From Lachnospiraceae bacterium (GTDB taxonomy: Bacteria > Bacillota > Clostridia > Lachnospirales > Lachnospiraceae), in NCBI GenBank assembly GCA_017620155.1, contig JAFZQY010000096.1:1-41915 (forward strand): a stretch of DNA of 41,915 nucleotides, written 5' to 3'. Both the position numbers and the translations under genes were made by a program. Positions 34,108 through 41,915 of the stretch are shown here, in pieces (the first letter of the stretch is position 1; the number at the start of each line of letters is the position of its first letter). The notes beneath the pieces were generated by a model. It was not told the DNA's origin and made no database searches. It saw only the letters and a list, made by a program, of their open reading frames with translations.

Positions 34108-34245
34108 GGATGCGGATACAGATTGTTCTCCGGCAGGTGCTTGAGAGTCGCCGCTGCTTAGCGAGGTCCCTCACGAGCTTAGCATGCGCTGCGAACGATC
34201 AGCAGCGAAAGCGTGCCTGCGGAGAATGATCTGTATTCCGCATCC
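34108..34245 (-). repeat. Long imperfect inverted repeat between secY and adk
   Basis: The outer arms run from 34108 (GGATGCGGA, then TACAGAT, then TTCTCCG and CAGG) to 34245 in reverse complement, with only a few mismatches and single-base bulges over about 32 nt each. The inside, about 70 nt, contains two copies of GCTTAGC and the small dyad GAGG-TC-CCTC. There is no T-run, so this is unlikely to be a terminator. Confidence 0.7.
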
Positions 34246-34249
34246 ATAA

Positions 34250-35563
34250 TTAATCATTTAAGAATCCCTTGTAGTTACGTACCAGCATCTGCGACTCAAC
34301 CTGCTTGATGGTCTCGAGCACAACGCTGACGATGATTATCAGGCTCGTACCGCCGAAGGATACGTTAGCACCGAACAGACCGTTGAATACGAAGGGCAGA
34401 ACACATACGATGATGAGTCCGACAGCTCCGATGAATACGATGTAGTTCAGTATCTTGGCGAGATAATCGCTGGTAGGCTTGCCGGGACGGATACCCGGTA
34501 CAAAACCGCCCTGCTTCTTCATGTTATCCGCGATCTCCAAAGGATTGAAGGTAATGGATGTGTAGAAGTAAGCAAAGAATACTACGAGTATTACATATAC
34601 CAGCAGACCGAGTGTGTACTGAGGCTGGCTGGGGTTGCACCAGTTATTGGAAGAAAGACCCTTGAGGATCTCTCCCCATACGCCTGTTCCGTTGATATTG
34701 AAGAACGAGCATATGATAACCGGGAACTGCATAAGGCTCGATGCGAAGATGACCGGGATAACACCGCCGGTGTTGACTCTGAGCGGGATGTTGGTCGTCT
34801 GACCGCCAACCATCTTACGTCCCTGAACCTTCTTTGCGTACTGTACGGGGATCTTGCGCACGCCGTCGTTAAGCACGATAACGAGTACGACCATTCCGAC
34901 GATGACAGCGATGATGATGATCGCTGATACAGCACCTTTTGCTATGGATTTGTTCTTGATGAACTGCTCATACAGGGATGCGATATCCTGAGGTACTCTT
35001 GAAAGGATGTTGATGGTCAGGACGATTGAGATACCGTTTCCTATACCATTCTCGGTGATCCTCTCACCTATCCACATCAGGAAAGCAGAACCTGCGGTAA
35101 GTGCAGCAACTACAAGAATAACATTAAGAGCATTGAACTCTTCGAGCAGTCCGCTCCTGCCGAATCCTACTGCCATTGCAGTTGACTCTATAAGTGCAAG
35201 AGCTACTGTCACGTAACGGGTGATGGATGCGATCTTCTTACGGCCATCCTCACCGTCTCTCTGCATCTCTTCGAGCTTCGGTATCGCGATCGTCAAAAGT
35301 TGCATGATGATCGATGAAGTGATGTAGGGAGTGATATTAAGGGCGATGATCGACATGTTAAGGAAAGATCCGCCGGTGAATGCATCAAAGAAGTTGAATG
35401 CATCGCCTGTCTGCTGGGCAAACCAGTTAGCGAAATAGTTCCTGTCTACGCCCGGAACGGGAAGCTGTGAAGCAAGTCTGATGACAACGAGCATTGCCAG
35501 AGTCATCAGGATCTTGTTTCTCAGTTCCTTGATCTTAAAAGCATTTTGTACGGTATTGAACAT
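34250..35563 (-). CDS. secY: Protein translocase subunit SecY
   Basis: SecY forms the protein-conducting channel of the inner membrane. Ten membrane helices, the plug region and the motifs LPVPGVD, ANWFAQ and IRPGKPTSDYL are visible; the cytoplasmic loop QYAKKVQGRKMVGGQ is typical. The length of 437 residues is normal. It overlaps rplO by one base, so translation is coupled to the ribosomal proteins. Confidence 0.98.
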   Translation of the reverse strand: MFNTVQNAFKIKELRNKILMTLAMLVVIRLASQLPVPGVDRNYFANWFAQQTGDAFNFFDAFTGGSFLNMSIIALNITPYITSSIIMQLLTIAIPKLEEMQRDGEDGRKKIASITRYVTVALALIESTAMAVGFGRSGLLEEFNALNVILVVAALTAGSAFLMWIGERITENGIGNGISIVLTINILSRVPQDIASLYEQFIKNKSIAKGAVSAIIIIAVIVGMVVLVIVLNDGVRKIPVQYAKKVQGRKMVGGQTTNIPLRVNTGGVIPVIFASSLMQFPVIICSFFNINGTGVWGEILKGLSSNNWCNPSQPQYTLGLLVYVILVVFFAYFYTSITFNPLEIADNMKKQGGFVPGIRPGKPTSDYLAKILNYIVFIGAVGLIIVCVLPFVFNGLFGANVSFGGTSLIIIVSVVLETIKQVESQMLVRNYKGFLND

Positions 35564-36003
35564 TAGATCACCTCTGCAGTTCCACCAAGTGCCTCAATCT
35601 TTTCTTTTGCGGATGCGCTATAAGCGTTAACCTTGACATTGAGCTTCTTGGTAAGTTCGCCATTGCCTAAAATCTTGACACCATCTGCTGTTTTGTTGAT
35701 GATGCCGCGCTCAAGGAGTTCGTTAACCCCTACTTCGGCGCCATTGTCAAAAGCTTCCAACGCACTAACATTTATAGCTATTATCTCTTTGTGATTTATG
35801 TTCTTGAAACCTCTCTTGGGAAGTCTTCTGTAGAGAGGCATCTGGCCACCTTCGAAACCGATCCTGGGTGCGCCTGAACGTGCTTTCTGTCCTTTGTGTC
35901 CCTTACCGGCAGTCTTGCCGTTTCCCGAACCGTGACCACGTCCGCGTCTGAAGTTGTCGCTTTGCTTGGAACCGGCTGCAGGCTGTAAATTAGATAATTC
36001 CAT
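35563..36003 (-). CDS. rplO: 50S ribosomal protein L15
   Basis: L15 is a late-assembling large-subunit protein. [13 protein letters not shown] opens it, followed by the glycine- and lysine-rich extension [20 protein letters not shown], and [18 protein letters not shown] is diagnostic. The 146 residues are normal. It overlaps rpmD and secY by one base each. Confidence 0.98.
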   Translation of the reverse strand: MELSNLQPAAGSKQSDNFRRGRGHGSGNGKTAGKGHKGQKARSGAPRIGFEGGQMPLYRRLPKRGFKNINHKEIIAINVSALEAFDNGAEVGVNELLERGIINKTADGVKILGNGELTKKLNVKVNAYSASAKEKIEALGGTAEVI

Positions 36004-36206
36004 TATGCTTCCTCCTCTACTGCGACTAAGTGACTAACCTTACGGATCTGACCTCTGGTAGCACCGTTATCAGGTAATTCAACTGTCTGATGTAATTTAT
36101 GCAGCCCCATAGCCTCTACGGTTGCCTTCTGCTTGGGTATAGCTCCTATGGGAGACTTTACCAGAGTAACCTTGATGGTAGATGCTGCTTTCTTCTTTCC
36201 TGCCAT
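36003..36206 (-). CDS. rpmD: 50S ribosomal protein L30
   Basis: This short protein has the core [20 protein letters not shown] and the tail [18 protein letters not shown]. At 67 residues it is slightly longer than usual, with a basic start [10 protein letters not shown] and a short acidic end. It follows rpsE by 14 nt and overlaps rplO by one base. Confidence 0.97.
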   Translation of the reverse strand: MAGKKKAASTIKVTLVKSPIGAIPKQKATVEAMGLHKLHQTVELPDNGATRGQIRKVSHLVAVEEEA

Positions 36207-36220
36207 TGTATACTCCTTTC

Positions 36221-36730
36221 TCAGCCTGTGATCTCGGCAACTGATTTGCCGCGCTTCCTGGCTACTTCCTCAGGAGTCTTAAGAGAAGTAAGTCCGCTGA
36301 TAGTTGCAAGGACTACGTTCTGCTTGTTATTAGATCCCAGGGACTTGGTACGGATGTTTCTGATACCTGCAAGCTCGCAAACGACACGTGCGGGACCACC
36401 TGCGATGATACCCGTACCTTCGGGAGCCTTCTTAAGCAGTACATTGGCTGAGCCGTACTTACCTATTGTGTCGTGAGTAAGGGATGAATTATCATCCATG
36501 GCTATCTCAACGAGGTGCTTGATGGCATCCTCTTTTCCTTTACGGATAGCTTCAGGGATTTCCACTGCTTTACCCAGACCTGCACCTACATGTCCGTTGC
36601 CGTCACCGACAACAACCAGTGCGGTGAATCTCATGCTGCGACCACCCTTAACGGTCTTGGTAACGCGCTTGATGGCAACAACCTTATCATTTAACTCTAA
36701 CTGACTTGCGTCTATGATAGTGTGTTTCAT
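36221..36730 (-). CDS. rpsE: 30S ribosomal protein S5
   Basis: S5 helps keep translation accurate and takes part in mRNA entry. [19 protein letters not shown] is the conserved N-terminal part and [20 protein letters not shown] the second domain. The 169 residues are normal. It follows rplR by 16 nt. Confidence 0.98.
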   Translation of the reverse strand: MKHTIIDASQLELNDKVVAIKRVTKTVKGGRSMRFTALVVVGDGNGHVGAGLGKAVEIPEAIRKGKEDAIKHLVEIAMDDNSSLTHDTIGKYGSANVLLKKAPEGTGIIAGGPARVVCELAGIRNIRTKSLGSNNKQNVVLATISGLTSLKTPEEVARKRGKSVAEITG

Positions 36731-36746
36731 TATCGTCTCCTTCCTC

Positions 36747-37115
36747 TTAGAATTCCAGTCCGGCTTCTCTTGCAGCCTCAGCGAGTGCTGCGATCTTGCC
36801 CTGATATATGAAGCCGCCTCTGTCGAATACTACCTCTTTGATACCCGCATCTACGGCTCTCTTGCCGATAACGGATCCGAGGTAAGCAGCTGCCTCGACA
36901 TCATTAGTCTTGGTGAGCTTTGCCTTAACCTCTTTCTCAAGAGTTGAAGCGGAAACGAGTGTGTTGCCTGCAGCGTCATCGATAATTTGAGCATACATAT
37001 GCTGATTGCTTCTGAATACAGCCAAACGAGGTCTTGAAGCTGTGCCGCTCAAGTGGTTACGTATTCTTCTGTGCTTTTTAGCACGGACATCTTGTCTTGA
37101 TTCTTTTCTGACCAT
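36747..37115 (-). CDS. rplR: 50S ribosomal protein L18
   Basis: L18 binds 5S rRNA and brings it into the large subunit. [35 protein letters not shown] and the end [19 protein letters not shown] are diagnostic. The 122 residues are normal. It lies 20 nt after rplF. Confidence 0.98.
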   Translation of the reverse strand: MVRKESRQDVRAKKHRRIRNHLSGTASRPRLAVFRSNQHMYAQIIDDAAGNTLVSASTLEKEVKAKLTKTNDVEAAAYLGSVIGKRAVDAGIKEVVFDRGGFIYQGKIAALAEAAREAGLEF

Positions 37116-37135
37116 CTCTATACTCTCCTTATCTA

Positions 37136-37678
37136 TTATTTCTTACCGGCCTTACCGGCTTTGCGACGGATAGTCTCATCAGCATACTTGATACCTTTGC
37201 CCTTGTAAGGTTCAGGTCTTCTCTTGTCTCTGATCTCTGCTGCGAACTGTCCTACTTTTTCCTTGTCGATGCCCTTGACGATGATGATATTCTGACCTTC
37301 AAGTACGGTCTCGATACCTTCAGGGTCTGTCATCTCTACCGGATGAGAGTAACCTAAGTTAAGGGTCAGAGTCTTGCCTGACTTGGATGCTCTGTAACCA
37401 ACACCGTTTACTTCAAGCTTCTTCTCATAGCCTTCGGTAACACCTACGATCATGTTGTTGATCAGTGTTCTTGTAAGACCATGTAAAGATTTCATCTTCT
37501 TAAGATCATTGGGACGTGCAACCGTAAGCTGTCCATCCTCCATCTTGATCTCCATCTCAGAGGGAAGTGTTCTCTTTAACTCCCCTTTGGGACCTTTAAC
37601 AGTCACTGTGTTATTTTCTGCCACATCTACGTTAACACCCGCAGGTATGGCGATTGGCATTCTTCCTATACGTGACAT
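37136..37678 (-). CDS. rplF: 50S ribosomal protein L6
   Basis: L6 binds near the factor-binding site of the large subunit. [15 protein letters not shown] opens it and the C-terminal [16 protein letters not shown] is the L6 signature. Two related domains are present in 180 residues. It follows rpsH by 27 nt. Confidence 0.98.
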   Translation of the reverse strand: MSRIGRMPIAIPAGVNVDVAENNTVTVKGPKGELKRTLPSEMEIKMEDGQLTVARPNDLKKMKSLHGLTRTLINNMIVGVTEGYEKKLEVNGVGYRASKSGKTLTLNLGYSHPVEMTDPEGIETVLEGQNIIIVKGIDKEKVGQFAAEIRDKRRPEPYKGKGIKYADETIRRKAGKAGKK

Positions 37679-37705
37679 GCCCGTACCTCCTAATCTTTTG
37701 AAAAA

Positions 37706-38107
37706 TTACCAAACGAAAGCAAGTACTTCACCGCCGACCTGAAGCTCTCTGGCCTTCTTATCGGTGATAACGCCCTGGTTGGTAGAAATGATTGCGATTC
37801 CAAGACCTCCGAGTACCTTGGGAAGCTCGTCCTTGCCTGCATATACTCGAAGTCCCGGCTTGGAGATTCTCTTGATACCGCTTATGATCTTGTCGTTCTT
37901 GTCCTCACCATACTTAAGTGTGATGTGGATGTTCTTGAAACTGCCGGCGTCAACCAGCTCATATTTCTTGATGTAACCTTCCTCAAGAAGAATGTCAGCG
38001 ATAGCTGTCTTCATCTTGGAAGAAGGGATATCAACTGTATCGTGTTTTGCAGTATTAGCATTACGGATTCTGGTAAGCATATCTGCAATAGGATCACTCA
38101 TTGTCAT
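37706..38107 (-). CDS. rpsH: 30S ribosomal protein S8
   Basis: S8 is a primary 16S rRNA binder and in many bacteria represses spc genes. [20 protein letters not shown] and the C-terminal [20 protein letters not shown] are diagnostic. AAGGAGG lies 9 nt before the ATG at 38107; a second in-frame ATG two codons later is also possible. The 133 residues are normal. Confidence 0.98.
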   Translation of the reverse strand: MTMSDPIADMLTRIRNANTAKHDTVDIPSSKMKTAIADILLEEGYIKKYELVDAGSFKNIHITLKYGEDKNDKIISGIKRISKPGLRVYAGKDELPKVLGGLGIAIISTNQGVITDKKARELQVGGEVLAFVW

Positions 38108-38144
38108 TTGATTTTGCCTCCTTACTTTCTATACTTATCTGAAT

Positions 38145-38330
38145 TTACCAGCTGGCTTTCTTTACGCCGGGGATCTGTCCCTTGTAAGCCAGTTCACGGA
38201 AGCAAACTCTGCAGATTCCGTACTTTCTTAACACTGAATGCGGACGTCCGCATATCTTGCAGCGGGTGTACTCTCTGGTGGAGAACTTAGGTTTGCGCTG
38301 CTGCTTAACCTTCATAGATGTCTTAGCCAT
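38145..38330 (-). CDS. rpsN: 30S ribosomal protein S14, zinc type
   Basis: This 61-residue S14 is the short zinc-binding form, with Cys24, Cys27, Cys40 and Cys43 (CKIC and CRVC). [20 protein letters not shown] opens it. The short form is typical of Firmicutes and Actinobacteria. It lies between rplE and rpsH. Confidence 0.98.
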   Translation of the reverse strand: MAKTSMKVKQQRKPKFSTREYTRCKICGRPHSVLRKYGICRVCFRELAYKGQIPGVKKASW

Positions 38331-38345
38331 GAATACGATTCCTCC

Positions 38346-38888
38346 TTATCTGGCAAACGGCATACCGAAGAGTCTGAGAAGTTCTCTTGCCTCTTCATCT
38401 GTCTCGGCAGTGGTAACGATGATGATATCCATACCTCTGACCTTATCAACCTTGTCATACTCGATCTCAGGGAAGATCAGCTGCTCCTTGATGCCCAAAG
38501 CATAATTGCCTCTGCCGTCAAATGAGTTGGGATCTACACCTCTGAAGTCACGCACACGGGGAAGTGCCAGGTTAACCAGACGATCAAGGAACTCATACAT
38601 CTTGTCTCCGCGAAGAGTGGTCTTGCAGCCGATGGCCATGCCCTCTCTTATCTTGAAGTTTGCGATGGAGTTCTTTGCACGTGTGATAACTGCCTTCTGT
38701 CCTGTGATGGTCTCCATATCGGATACAGCGCCCTCAAGCACCTTTGCGTTATCTTTTGCTTCACCGACGCCCATGTTTACCACGATCTTGTCGAGCTTGG
38801 GAACCTGCATTACGTTCTTGTAGCCGAACTTGCTGGTCATGGCGTCCATGATCTCATTCTTATATGTTTCTTTAAGTCTGCTGCTCAA
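38346..38888 (-). CDS. rplE: 50S ribosomal protein L5
   Basis: L5 holds 5S rRNA and contacts the P-site t[43 protein letters not shown] and the end [20 protein letters not shown] are diagnostic. The 180 residues are normal. It follows rplX by 17 nt. Confidence 0.98.
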   Translation of the reverse strand: MSSRLKETYKNEIMDAMTSKFGYKNVMQVPKLDKIVVNMGVGEAKDNAKVLEGAVSDMETITGQKAVITRAKNSIANFKIREGMAIGCKTTLRGDKMYEFLDRLVNLALPRVRDFRGVDPNSFDGRGNYALGIKEQLIFPEIEYDKVDKVRGMDIIIVTTAETDEEARELLRLFGMPFAR

Positions 38889-38905
38889 TTTTCGCTCCTC
38901 CCCTA

Positions 38906-39217
38906 TTAATCAATGACATCGCCGGTAGACTTGGCTACGCGGACCTTCTTGCCATCCTTAAAGTCAAAGCCTACTCTTGTTGCCTTGCCCTTGTGCATAT
39001 ACATCACGTTGGAAATATCAAGGGGGGCCTCCTTCTGTACGATACCGCCGCTTGCGTTTGCTGCTGAAGGCTTCTCGTGCTTGGTGATCATGTTGATACC
39101 TTCTACGATTACTTTGCCCTTTGCAGGATCAACGGCGATAACCTTGCCTTCTCTGTCTTTATCTTTGCCGGCGATAACCTTAACGGTATCACCTTTCTTA
39201 ATCTTACAAGTTGCCAT
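38906..39217 (-). CDS. rplX: 50S ribosomal protein L24
   Basis: L24 starts large-subunit assembly. [20 protein letters not shown] is the KOW motif and [16 protein letters not shown] is typical of the C-terminal half. The 103 residues are normal. It follows rplN by 11 nt. Confidence 0.98.
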   Translation of the reverse strand: MATCKIKKGDTVKVIAGKDKDREGKVIAVDPAKGKVIVEGINMITKHEKPSAANASGGIVQKEAPLDISNVMYMHKGKATRVGFDFKDGKKVRVAKSTGDVID

Positions 39218-39228
39218 CTCGGTCCTCC

Positions 39229-39597
39229 TTATAATACTTCGGGAGCCAGAGAAACGATCTTCATGAACTGCTTGTCACGAAGTTCTCTTGCTACAGGTCC
39301 AAAAATACGTGTACCTCTGGGAGTCTTGTCATCTCTGATGATAACGGCAGCATTCTCATCGAATCTGATGTATGAGCCGTCCTTACGATGTGCACCCTTA
39401 ACGGTACGAACAACGACTGCCTTGACTACCTCACCCTTCTTGACAACGCCGCCGGGTGTTGCATCTTTAACGGTAGCAACGATTATATCACCGATATTGG
39501 CATATCTTCTGGTGGAACCGCCCATAACTCTGATGCAGAGAAGCTCTTTGGCACCGGTGTTATCAGCGACCTTCAGTCTGCTTTCCTGTTGAATCAT
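39229..39597 (-). CDS. rplN: 50S ribosomal protein L14
   Basis: L14 lies at the subunit interface. [20 protein letters not shown] and [20 protein letters not shown] are diagnostic. The 122 residues are exactly the usual length. It follows rpsQ by 44 nt. Confidence 0.98.
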   Translation of the reverse strand: MIQQESRLKVADNTGAKELLCIRVMGGSTRRYANIGDIIVATVKDATPGGVVKKGEVVKAVVVRTVKGAHRKDGSYIRFDENAAVIIRDDKTPRGTRIFGPVARELRDKQFMKIVSLAPEVL

Positions 39598-39641
39598 GAT
39601 CTATCTCCTTCTAACTAAAAGTCCGGCTATTACGCCGCAAA

Positions 39642-39896
39642 TCACTTTGCTCTCTCTACGATCTCAACAAGTCTCCATCTCTTATCCTTTGACAGAGGTC
39701 TTGTCTCCATTACCTTAACGGTATCACCTATGTTGCATTCATTGTTCTCGTCATGAGCTTTGAGCTTGTAAGTTCTCTTTACGATCTTGTTGTAAAGGGG
39801 ATGCTTTACATGATCCTCTATGGCAACAACAATGGTCTTGTCCATCTTATTGCTGGTGACCTTGCCGGTACGGGTCTTTCTTAAATTCCTTTCCAC
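39642..39896 (-). CDS. rpsQ: 30S ribosomal protein S17
   Basis: S17 is a primary 16S rRNA binder with an OB fold. [20 protein letters not shown] and [20 protein letters not shown] are diagnostic. The 84 residues are normal. It follows rpmC by 29 nt. Confidence 0.98.
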   Translation of the reverse strand: MERNLRKTRTGKVTSNKMDKTIVVAIEDHVKHPLYNKIVKRTYKLKAHDENNECNIGDTVKVMETRPLSKDKRWRLVEIVERAK

Positions 39897-39925
39897 TGTG
39901 TCTCTCCTTTCCGTGACAATACGAA

Positions 39926-40132
39926 TTAAGCTTCTTTAGCCTTCTGTGTGATCACTGTCTGAATTCTTGCGATGTTTCTTCTGACTTCCTTAATTCTTGC
40001 TGTATTGTCAAGCTGGTTAGTAGCGTTCTGGAATCTCAGGTTGAAGAGTTCTTTCTTGGCATCTGTCAGAGCCTGTGCCAGTTCCGCATCGGTCTTGGTT
40101 GTCAGCTCAGCTGTATATTTATTAGTTTTCAT
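39926..40132 (-). CDS. rpmC: 50S ribosomal protein L29
   Basis: L29 sits by the peptide exit tunnel. The correct start is ATG 40132 (68 residues, [10 protein letters not shown]); the open frame extends 39 codons further but that part lies within rpl[21 protein letters not shown] and [16 protein letters not shown] are diagnostic. The start overlaps the last 11 nt of rplP. Confidence 0.97.
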   Translation of the reverse strand: MKTNKYTAELTTKTDAELAQALTDAKKELFNLRFQNATNQLDNTARIKEVRRNIARIQTVITQKAKEA

Positions 40133-40559
40133 TTGCAGCACCGCCTTCCAGATCGGCTTTTGATACGATCTTACACTTGCAGGGAAGTTTGTGTGTAGCG
40201 AGACGAAGAGCTTCTCTTGCTGTTTCTTCAGGAACTCCTGCGATCTCAAACATTACACGTCCCGGTTTAACAACAGCTACCCAGTACTCTAAAGTACCTT
40301 TTCCTGAACCCATTCGGGTCTCGGCAGGCTTAGCGGTAACGGGCTTGTCAGGGAAGATCTTGATCCAAACCTTACCACCACGCTTGATGTAACGGTTGAT
40401 GGCGATACGGGCCGCCTCTATCTGATTGGATTTGATCCAGCAAGGCTCAGTTGCGACTATACCGTATTCACCGTATGTGATCGTATTACCACGGGTAGCC
40501 TTGCCGGCCATGCTTCCGCGGAACTGCTTACGACGTTTTACTCTTTTAGGCATTAACAT
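40122..40559 (-). CDS. rplP: 50S ribosomal protein L16
   Basis: L16 is near the A and P sites of the large subunit. [19 protein letters not shown] and [20 protein letters not shown] are diagnostic, and the start at the first ATG fits Firmicutes L16. The 145 residues are normal. It overlaps rpsC by one base (TAATG). Confidence 0.98.
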   Translation of the reverse strand: MLMPKRVKRRKQFRGSMAGKATRGNTITYGEYGIVATEPCWIKSNQIEAARIAINRYIKRGGKVWIKIFPDKPVTAKPAETRMGSGKGTLEYWVAVVKPGRVMFEIAGVPEETAREALRLATHKLPCKCKIVSKADLEGGAANEN

Positions 40560-41218
40560 TATTTATCGCTCCCTTCCTCGTTGGATTTGGTAGGAAGGAT
40601 CTCACCCTTGTAGATCCATACCTTAACTCCGACTTTACCGTAAGTCGTGTCGGCCTCAGCGAAGCCGTAGTCAATGTCTGCACGAAGTGTCTGAAGCGGG
40701 ATGGTTCCCTCTGAGTAGAACTCTGTACGGGCCATGTCCGCACCACCCAGACGACCTGCTACTGCAGCCTTGATACCAAGAGCGCCTGCCTTCATGGTTC
40801 TGCCCATGCAGGACTTCATGGCACGTCTGAAGGATACACGGTTCTCGAGCTGGCTTGCGATGTTCTCTGCAACAAGCTGTGCATCTCTGTCAGGTCTCTT
40901 GATCTCCTTGATATCTACCGAAAGTTTCTTATCGGTGAGCTTAGCAAGCTCCTGCTTGGTGATCTCGATCTCCTGGCCGCCCTTACCGATCACGATACCG
41001 GGCTTAGCGGTGTAGATGATCACCTTTACTCTGTCAGATGCTCTCTCGATCTCGATCTTGGAAACACCTGCGCTGTAGAGTTTCTTCTTCAGATACTCTC
41101 TGATCTTGTAATCTTCAACCAGATAGTCAGCGAAATCCTTGTCATCTGCGTACCATCTGGAATCCCAATCTTTGATAACACCCACTCTTAAACCGTGAGG
41201 ATTAACTTTCTGTCCCAT
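40559..41218 (-). CDS. rpsC: 30S ribosomal protein S3
   Basis: S3 forms part of the mRNA entry channel. [20 protein letters not shown], the KH motif [11 protein letters not shown], and the C-terminal [16 protein letters not shown] are diagnostic. The 219 residues are normal. It follows rplV by 28 nt. Confidence 0.98.
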   Translation of the reverse strand: MGQKVNPHGLRVGVIKDWDSRWYADDKDFADYLVEDYKIREYLKKKLYSAGVSKIEIERASDRVKVIIYTAKPGIVIGKGGQEIEITKQELAKLTDKKLSVDIKEIKRPDRDAQLVAENIASQLENRVSFRRAMKSCMGRTMKAGALGIKAAVAGRLGGADMARTEFYSEGTIPLQTLRADIDYGFAEADTTYGKVGVKVWIYKGEILPTKSNEEGSDK

Positions 41219-41246
41219 TAATTTCTCCTTTCGTCTAGGTAACCGA

Positions 41247-41633
41247 TCATTTCTCGTCGAGGATCAGCGTGATGTGGCATGTACGCTTTTCGATCCTGTA
41301 AGCTCTACCCTGTGCTCTGGGCTGGATACGCTTCATTGTCGGTCCCTTATTCGCATAGCATTCTGCGATATAGAGATTATCACGGCTCATTCCGTTGTTG
41401 TTCTCTGCGTTTGCGATAGCAGACTCGAGCAACTTCTTGATAAGTGATGATGCATATCTGGGGTTGTACTCTAAGATACCGAGTGCGGTCTCTACATCCT
41501 TGCCGCGGATGGCATCAAGTACAAAGCAGGCCTTTGTTACAGATACTCTCGCGAAGCTCAGCTTAGCGGAGGGCCTTGTATCTTTATTTGCGTTTCTCTC
41601 TCTTTTTATCTGAGATCTATGTCCTTTAGCCAT
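41247..41633 (-). CDS. rplV: 50S ribosomal protein L22
   Basis: L22 lines the peptide exit tunnel. [20 protein letters not shown], then [20 protein letters not shown] and [20 protein letters not shown] are diagnostic. The 128 residues are slightly longer than usual because of a basic N-terminal extension. It follows rpsS by 30 nt. Confidence 0.98.
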   Translation of the reverse strand: MAKGHRSQIKRERNANKDTRPSAKLSFARVSVTKACFVLDAIRGKDVETALGILEYNPRYASSLIKKLLESAIANAENNNGMSRDNLYIAECYANKGPTMKRIQPRAQGRAYRIEKRTCHITLILDEK

Positions 41634-41663
41634 AGATGTTTGCCTCCTTTCGAATTACCAAGC

Positions 41664-41915
41664 TTACTTAACCTTGGACTTACGCTCGTCCTTGTCATGA
41701 CCTCTGTAGGTTCTGGTTGCTACGAACTCGCCGAGCTTATGACCTACCATATCTTCTGTGATATATACCGGCACATGCTTCCTGCCATCGTGAACTGCAA
41801 TTGTATGTCCCACGAAGGAAGGGAAGATCGTGGAGCGGCGTGACCAGGTCTTGATAACTGACTTGTCGCCGGAAGCATTGAGCGCGTCTACTTTCTTAAG
41901 CAGGCTCTCGTCTGC
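41664..41915 (-). CDS. rpsS: 30S ribosomal protein S19, N-terminus cut by the window edge
   Basis: I translated 83 C-terminal residues by hand. They include [40 protein letters not shown] and a tail ending in KSKVK. S19 is about 93 residues, so only about ten N-terminal residues and the start codon are missing. It binds 16S rRNA with S13 in the head of the small subunit. Confidence 0.97.
   Translation of the reverse strand, partial: ADESLLKKVDALNASGDKSVIKTWSRRSTIFPSFVGHTIAVHDGRKHVPVYITEDMVGHKLGEFVATRTYRGHDKDERKSKVK

Noticed and set aside
1-41915. CRISPR array, tRNA or rRNA genes
   Set aside because: No regularly spaced repeats and no tRNA or rRNA sequence were recognised on either strand by eye.

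Overview
The window looks like part of a chromosome from a Lachnospiraceae-type Firmicute (Butyrivibrio/Roseburia-like; this is inference). The reasons are the S10-spc-alpha gene order with secY, adk, map and infA inside it, a zinc-type S14, ecfA1-ecfA2-ecfT-truA downstream, rplM-rpsI as a later unit, strong AGGAGG ribosome binding sites, and GH27/GH39 plant-sugar enzymes. Almost every gene is on the minus strand, so transcription runs from high to low coordinates. No tRNA, rRNA, CRISPR array, integrase or transposase was seen.

Layout from the left: (1) 1-5683, a cut sodium/proline-type symporter, a GT11-like glycosyltransferase, a GH27 glycosidase, a 73-residue protein of unknown role and a hybrid histidine kinase. 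(2) 5765-8247, an XRE-AbrB regulator overlapping an acyltransferase-3 membrane protein, with a divergent CPBP-family membrane protein. (3) 8307-11448, a GH39 beta-xylosidase, an MFS transporter and a VOC protein, probably one transcript. (4) 11530-15840, a visibly AT-richer block with an XRE/TPR regulator, an MFS exporter and a DUF4143-type ATPase. It lies just downstream of rpsI, and its far end carries a sequence resembling the rpsI 3' end. (5) 15923-16974, rplM-rpsI with a near-consensus promoter and a structured leader. (6) 16949-21283, a MoxR-DUF58-transglutaminase operon. (7) 21341-24448, an esterase on the plus strand, then a DUF697 protein and a membrane-anchored lipase. (8) 24432-28835, truA, ecfT, ecfA2, ecfA1 and an M15 peptidase. 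(9) 28875-41915, the ribosomal supercluster from rplQ back to a cut rpsS.

The ribosomal cluster, SecY, RNA polymerase alpha and the ECF energy-coupling module form the housekeeping core. The carbohydrate genes, sensor kinase and AT-rich block are accessory. The most notable signals are regulatory: two identical 14-bp palindromes flanking the promoter of the DUF4143 ATPase; a promoter between infA and rpmJ whose spacer is nearly filled by a perfect inverted repeat; three genes whose -10 box lies only 8-9 nt before the start codon (candidate leaderless mRNAs); a 138-nt inverted-repeat element between secY and adk; and the possible rpsI-linked island. I found no clearly new multi-gene system; the AT-rich block is the best candidate for something mobile or poorly described.
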